Below are positions 59,318 through 64,000 of a stretch of DNA of 64,000 nt, in pieces (the stretch's first letter is position 1; every line of letters starts with the position of its first letter). The stretch comes from Silurus meridionalis (Eukaryota; Chordata; Actinopteri; Siluriformes; Siluridae): the NCBI RefSeq assembly GCF_014805685.1, contig NC_060892.1, positions 23,511,060 to 23,575,059 of the forward strand, in the 5' to 3' direction. Both the position numbers and the translations under genes were made by a program. Below the pieces are notes generated by a model that saw nothing but the letters and a program-made list of their open reading frames with translations, ran no database searches and was not told where the DNA came from.

Positions 59318-59537
59318 TTACACCACCAGATCATGTGGTCTTTCGTCATCTTTACATTCCCCACCAACGATCACGACAGCCAAACCGAACTTATCGTCCG
59401 TCAAGAAAATGTCGCCTCGGTACTGTCTCGGCATCATGATAAAACGTTGTACAATCCTGATATCTTCATCGACCCTGGAGCAGAACTCCAGCCGGTCTGT
59501 CAGCTCCCGGTTGATGAAGATTGAGTGGCTGTGTTTC
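59318..59537 (-). CDS. candidate antisense exon, unknown protein
   Basis: On the minus strand a (CT)n tract plus CGCACGACAG makes a good acceptor at 59538-59539. After it one frame is open for about 72 codons: KHSHSIFINRELTDRLEFCS, then RVDEDIRIVQRFIMMPRQYR and GDIFLTDDKFGLAVVIVGG, to a stop TAA at 59318-59320. The other two frames close early. Composition is protein-like (alternating charged and hydrophobic residues, codon third-position variety), unlike the surrounding intron. I do not recognise the family. It could be the last exon of a gene on the opposite strand, a pseudogene fragment, or chance. No partner exon was found in the window. Confidence 0.35.
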
Positions 59538-59543
59538 CTGTCG

Positions 59544-59548
<5 letters not shown>

Positions 59549-59581
<33 letters not shown>

Positions 59582-59604
59582 CAGAGAAAGACAGAGAGAG
59601 GGTG
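59549..59604. repeat. (GA)n microsatellite
   Basis: About 14 GA units and purine-rich continuation. On the minus strand this is the pyrimidine tract preceding the candidate exon. Confidence 0.9.
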
Positions 59605-59954
59605 TGTGCATGACAGAAAAAAGAGACTCTCATTAATGTGGAAAGAAATGATAAAAAAAAGATATAAAATAGACTTTTATAATGTAACTAAGCTGTAAAA
59701 AAAGATTAATTGTTTCAGCTGCTGTAGCTGTTAAAGGCAAACACAAAAAAACATCACTGTTCTGAAGAACACATAAACAAAATAATGTAATATTATACTC
59801 AAGCTAACACACACACTTCAGATTATTGTGTTGCTGCAATGCCAGAGTTGGTCAACGACTAAAATTGTGGGACAAGGATACGTGTGGAAACATCTGCTAT
59901 TCACATTACAGTTTCATCTATTGACGTGATTCTTTGGTGATTTCTGAACATCCC

Positions 59955-60400
59955 ATTCCACAATTAGTCCCTGTTTGCTGTTATAATAACCTCCTTTTCT
60001 TCTGGGAAGATGTTCCATTAGATTTTGGAGTGTGCTTGTGGAGATTTGTGGAGATTAATTCAGCCACAAAGGGGTTTGAAAAGTGAGGTACTGATGTAAG
60101 TAAGGTTGAGGAGGCCTTGGGTGTATTCAGTGATCCAATTTATCCCAAAAGGTGTTCATTAGGGTTGAGGTTAGAGCTTTCACAACAACATGCAGACAAT
60201 GTCTTCATAGAGCTGGCTTTCTCAGAGGGGCAGGTTTGGGTCTTCTAGTTCAAGTGAAGAGAAAAATTTATGGTCTCGCATCAAAAGACATCCGATACAA
60301 CTGTGTGTAATTTCAGGGAACAGTTCAGGAAAGATCCACTCGAAGAGCTTGAAAGGAAGGGTCGATGGTTCAAATACTTTTGCCCACGTGAAGATGTACA
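59955..60400 (-). mobile_element. Tc1-derived short element, reverse
   Basis: tcttctgggaagatgttcca, ttagattttggagtgtgctt, tgtgtattcagtgatccaat, gtgttcattagggttgaggt, ttcatagagctggctttctc. The reverse of the GLEQ...DLNPIE section follows, ending near caaatacttttgcccacg. Confidence 0.8.
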
Positions 60401-60487
60401 GTAGCTGCACCTTAATTTGCATGTGGTGTATGAACTCTAAAATAAAATAAAGGCCTGGTTCCATTAGGAGAGCTTTGTATCCACATA

Positions 60488-61003
60488 TGATAATGAGCTC
60501 CACCCATTACCCCACTTACGTTAACAAGCTCCACCCAGTACTCCACTTATGTTAATGAGATCCACCAAGAACTCACCAATTTGAATGAGCTCCACCCACT
60601 ACTTCATTTGGGGGAATGAGCTCTACCCAGTATGCCAAATATGTTTTAAGCCCCACCTGCTTATTCACCTATGTTAATGGGCCTTGTCCATTACACTGCT
60701 TATGTTAATGAGCTCTACTCACCAGACATTTATGGTTATGAACTCCACCCAGTATGCCACTTATATTAATGAGCTCTACCCAGTGTCCCATTTATGTTAA
60801 TGAGCTTTGCCTAGTGTTCCAATTATGTTTTTGCGCTCCACCCATTACTCCACTTATGCTAATGAACTACATATAATTCTCCACTTATGTTGATGAGCTC
60901 CACCCATTATTCTACTTATGTTAATAAACTCCACCCAGTACTTGACTTTTGTCAATGAGCCCCACCTATTATTCCACTTATGCTAATGAACTCCGCCCAG
61001 TGC
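60488..61003. repeat. 31-bp minisatellite (ATGAGCTCCACCCA-type)
   Basis: About 17 diverged units of 31 bases with the theme ATGAGCTCCACCCAGTAC followed by TCCACTTATGTTA. Units differ from each other by several bases, so it is old. No open frame of note. It lies 400 bases before coding exon 8. Confidence 0.9.
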
Positions 61004-61415
61004 ATATAATTGAATATTGAAAAAACCAATAGAAGAAGTATTTAGTTATTTATATAGACTTACTGTTTATTTAATTTCGGGTTTTTTTGTTTTATCAGAT
61101 GCATTAAATACAGCAAAAAGAGTGAAGCGAAGCTACAACAAAGTACTCCGCATTTCAACATGAACATTTTATTATATTAGGAAATTTGCCTTTTATATTC
61201 ATAGGAAATATAAAGGCTTTCATTTGTAAAGGTGTAACAGTCATTTTGTGTCTCTTCTTAATCCACTTCGAATTGCGTAACACGAAATCAGCAAATCAGG
61301 GCAGAAGAATTGAAGAGGGAGCAGGGAGCCTGAAGTCTGACCATCCTGCACTCAGTACAGGTATCCTGCATGTTTTTTTGAGGAATCTAACAGTGCTTCT
61401 TTCCCCCACTTGTAG

Positions 61416-61529
61416 ATGGCTGCTCTTCAGAGTCCGTTCTACGGGGACAAGATGAACCTGTACTCACTGTGTAAAAAGATCGAGCAGTGTGACTACCCTC
61501 CTCTGCCATCGGATCACTACTCGGAAGAG
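61416..61529 (+). CDS. nek7: NEK7 coding exon 8 (residues 228-265), C-lobe
   Basis: 38 codons from [10 protein letters not shown] through [20 protein letters not shown] to PSDHYSEE, phase 0 at both ends. It encodes the helix G region of the C-lobe. NLYSLCKK and PSDHYSEE follow NEK7 (NEK6 has NLFSLCQK and PGEHYSEK). The acceptor is tttcccccacttgtag and the donor GAG|GTGAGG is good, so at least one more exon must follow. About 36 residues remain to the family's usual end. I searched to base 64000 and did not find them. The gene is cut by the window edge, not broken. Confidence 0.97.
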
Positions 61530-61576
61530 GTGAGGCTTTTCAAATAAGACATGGTATACAGTACCATGTAAATATA

Positions 61577-62862
61577 TATATATTTTTAAGAGTTGTCAAT
61601 GTGCAGCTTGTATAGCAGTACAGATTTACTGTCATCTGGAAATAACTCAACATACAGCCATTATTGTCAAAATAACTGGCAAAAAACTGTGTCCAAAGTG
61701 TCAGTAATTTGTGTGAGCGTCATTGTTATGTAGCACTACATTAATCCTCCTGGGCCTGAAATTCACCAGAGCTGCACAGGTTGTTGCTGGGACCCTGTTC
61801 CACCCCTCCATAATGATATCACAGAGGTGCTGGATGTTAGACACATGCCGCTTCTCCACCTTCCGCTCGAGGATGCACTACAGGTGCTCAATAGGTTCAG
61901 GTTCAGGTCTTGGAGACATACTTAGCCACTCCATCACCTTCACTTTTCTCAGCAAGGCGAGTTGACATCTTGATGGTGTGTTTGGGGTCGGTATTTTGTT
62001 GGAAAACTGCCCGTCGGACCAGTTTCTAAAGAAAGCGTGTCACGTTCTGCTTCACAATGAACCTCAATGAACCGCAGCGCCCCGGTACCAGCAGCACTCA
62101 TGCAGCCCCAGACCATGATGTTACCACCACCATGCTTGATGACGGTAGGCAAGGTCTTGGTTCTCCTCACCGGGGTGTTGCCACACATGCTGGACACCAT
62201 CTGAACCAAATAAGTCTCATCAGACCAAACTGTTTGTGGGCTTTCTTGTAAAGCAGCTTCAGGAGAGGCTCCTTCTGGGACGATGCCAATGCAAACCGAC
62301 TTGTTGCAGTGTGCGGCGTACGGTCTGAGCACTGACGAGCGGACCTCCCGCTTCTGCAACCTCTAAAGCAATGCTGCAGCACTCAACTGTCTGTTTTTTG
62401 AAGCCAGTTTCTGCACCTGACGCACAGCACCAGGATTCGTCTGTTCCGAATGGAACCCGTCTCGGAAAACCTCTGTATAAACCTGGCCACTGTACTGTAA
62501 CTCAGTTTCAGGGTTTTACCGATATTCTTATAGCCTCGGCCATCTTTGTGGAGAGCAACAATCCTAATTCTCAAATCCTCAGAGAGTCTTTACCATGAGG
62601 TGCAATGTTGAACATCCAGTGGTCAGTTTGAGAGAATTGGACTCAAAGCACTAAATTTTAACTGCTCTAATACCAAATACAAAAACATGATGAATAGGAC
62701 ATGTGGCTCTTAATGGTTAAGCGACATACAGCTGTTATCACTTGGGGTGTACTCACTTTTGTTGCCAGTTATTTTGACATTAATGGCTGCATGTTGAGTT
62801 CTTTTCAGAGGACAGTAAATCTGTACTGCTACAAGCTGCACATTGACAACTCTAAAATATAT
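61577..62862 (-). pseudogene. Tc1-like transposon with both inverted repeats
   Basis: Inverted repeats of about 105 bases (61577-61683 and 62758-62862, roughly 95 % alike, for example gagttgtcaatgtgcagctt against its complement aagctgcacattgacaactc). TA lies at the edges. The minus strand encodes the transposase in pieces: RIRIVALHKDGRGYKNIG and TLKLSYSTVARFIQRFSE (62574-62383), then the catalytic domain with WSDET and HGGGNIMVWGCMSAAGTG (62359-61949). A frameshift, an in-frame TAG shared with the copy at 41609, and a ~50-bp deletion before WSDET disable it. The ends look transposable; the protein does not. Confidence 0.88.
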
Positions 62863-62869
62863 CCGTGTT

Positions 62870-63380
62870 TCTTCTCGTCTCTTAGGGTTTTTTTTATTTT
62901 AAATTTGCTCTTTTTTAGTGACACAAAAAATCCAGAATAATCCAGAAGGTATAAAGGCATAAACCCAGCATCTAAACCATTTCAGAATAAGAAAAAAATC
63001 CAAACGGAAGATTTAAGCAGCACTGAGATTCCTACGCCACACAGCACGGTGCACAAAGCTGTTTCTCAGATTTAAAAAGCAAAAAAAAACGGATTGATGG
63101 ATTTCAGTCACACAAAGAAAGAGAATAATAGAGACAAATGAAAAAGAGACTTGACTTTTTATTCATTTTTATTTATTTTTCCATGAGAGAGATTTAGGGG
63201 AACACAATGGAGTTGAAAGAGCAATATCAGAAATAAAAAAAAAATCCCATTACTAGCAATTTACTATTGGAGGGGAATTGAAAAAGGCTCCTAACTCTCA
63301 AGTCCTAAGTCCTGATGAGCCCATCGTAAGTTGTCGAGACATGGCCTAACCTACCCCGGGGTCTTAAAGAACAGTGATCT
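62870..63380. other. intron 9 stretch, no recognised feature
   Basis: AT-rich, apparently unique sequence with A runs. No kinase exon was found here. Confidence 0.5.
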
Positions 63381-63384
63381 CTAT

Positions 63385-63725
63385 GGGGTAGTAAACTGTT
63401 AATAAGAGTGACGAGGATAGACAGGATTAGAAACGAGTTTATTAGAGGGACAGCGCATGTAGGACGTTTTGGGGACAAAGTGAGAAAGGCCCGATTGAGA
63501 GGGACAGAGGAGGGACATGGGGTATATCGGTTGGAGAATGCTGAGGATGGAGCCCCTAGGAAGGAGGAAAAGAAGAAGGCCAAGGAGGAGGTTTATGGAT
63601 GTGGTGAGGGAAGACATGCAGGTAGTAGGGTTGAATGAGGCAGATGTAGAGGACAGCGGGGGTATGGAGACGGATGATCCGCTGTGGCGCCCCCTAATGG
63701 GAGAAGCCAAAAGAAAAAGAATTTA
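63385..63725 (+). pseudogene. LINE reverse transcriptase 3' end
   Basis: Two overlapping frames read RIRNEFIRGTAHVGRFGDKV (from 63426) and, after a shift, GRRKRRRPRRRFMDVVREDM and QVVGLNEADVED (about 63556-63650), then the typical tail ggcgccccctaatgggagaa and gccaaaagaaaaagaa. This is the C-terminal RR.FMDVV.EDM signature of a fish non-LTR retrotransposon with its 3' untranslated tail. It is 5'-truncated and frameshifted. A reverse tail fragment of the same family sits at 41303-41366. Confidence 0.75.
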
Positions 63726-63784
63726 GCGAAACAGACCAATTTACCGTATAAACTACCAACTACAATTCTTTCTTCATATATCTC

Positions 63785-63945
63785 AGAGATTGGGGTTTCA
63801 GAGCGCACGGTCAGCCGTGAAACAGCACCCCTGGTGCACAGAGGGTTAAGGGCCTTGCTCAAGGGCCCAAGACTGGCAGCTTGGCGATAATGAGCTTTAA
63901 TCCCCAGACCTTTCGATCACTAAGCCACCACTTACCATATGTGAG
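63785..63945 (-). mobile_element. SINE copy, reverse
   Basis: gattggggtttcagagcgca, gtcagccgtgaaacagcacc, ggttaagggccttgctcaag and gactggcagcttggcgataa, then tcactaagccaccactta. A complete-looking member of the long subfamily. Confidence 0.8.
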
Positions 63946-64000
63946 AAGGGTGGAATAAATGTGATAAAAATCAAACATATTTTATTTATAAGCTGCAAAC

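Noticed and set aside
59306..59524. + strand open frame over the candidate antisense exon
   Set aside because: No splice acceptor or start context on this strand and a less protein-like composition. The minus frame explains the openness better.
60488..61003. CRISPR-like array
   Set aside because: Units abut without unique spacers, diverge gradually and lie in a vertebrate intron, so this is a minisatellite.
61530..64000. Last coding exon of nek7 within the window
   Set aside because: No in-phase acceptor followed by an LRQLV...PDP.KRPD-type sequence was found. What is there is a Tc1 copy, a LINE end and a SINE.

Overview
This is eukaryotic, vertebrate DNA, most likely from a teleost fish. 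Introns are long and full of microsatellites, fish-type tRNA-derived SINEs and many decayed Tc1/mariner and hAT elements. A catfish or another otophysan is plausible from the repeat style, but I cannot prove it. No bacterial operon, phage, CRISPR array or plasmid feature is present.

The only gene I can support firmly is nek7 (NIMA-related kinase 7) on the + strand. Eight coding exons were found by translating across consensus GT/AG splice sites: 23864-23917, 30867-31007, 33718-33780, 37229-37339, 39697-39805, 43510-43617, 49532-49626 and 61416-61529. The phases join without a break into 265 codons, from the start Met to the ...HYSEE segment of the kinase C-lobe. The last ~36 codons and the 3'UTR lie beyond base 64000. 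A CpG-rich block with a perfect NRF1-type palindrome (about 6640-6960) and a candidate 5'UTR exon ending at a strong donor (6309) are the best guess for the promoter side. Intron 1 would then be about 17.5 kb.

Layout. 1-2888: intergenic sequence with old repeats and a Gln-rich minus-strand open frame. 2889-6019: a 3.1 kb TGTAR pentanucleotide satellite. 6020-7000: candidate promoter and exon 1. 7000-23835: intron 1, holding hAT elements (one with an exact 8-bp target duplication), a ~660-bp tandem duplication whose copies differ only in homopolymer length, a MITE, LINE and Tc1 fragments, and some repeat-poor blocks that could be regulatory. 23836-61529: the nek7 coding exons and introns, with three tandem SINEs, nested transposons, a 15-bp minisatellite (44468-44955), CT- and AT-rich microsatellites, an 850-bp polypyrimidine tract (55690-56535) and a 31-bp minisatellite (60488-61003). 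61530-64000: start of intron 9, with a Tc1 copy that has both inverted repeats, a LINE 3' end and a SINE.

One short-element family dominates. It is a deletion derivative of a Tc1-like transposon, recognised by remnants of the DDE-transposase C-terminus (DLNPIEHLW-type) and by ends reading like GTGTCCACAAACTTTTGG. I count about 17 copies in both orientations, and several are interrupted by younger insertions. A minus-strand open segment at 59318-59537 with a good splice acceptor may be an exon of an unidentified antisense gene.
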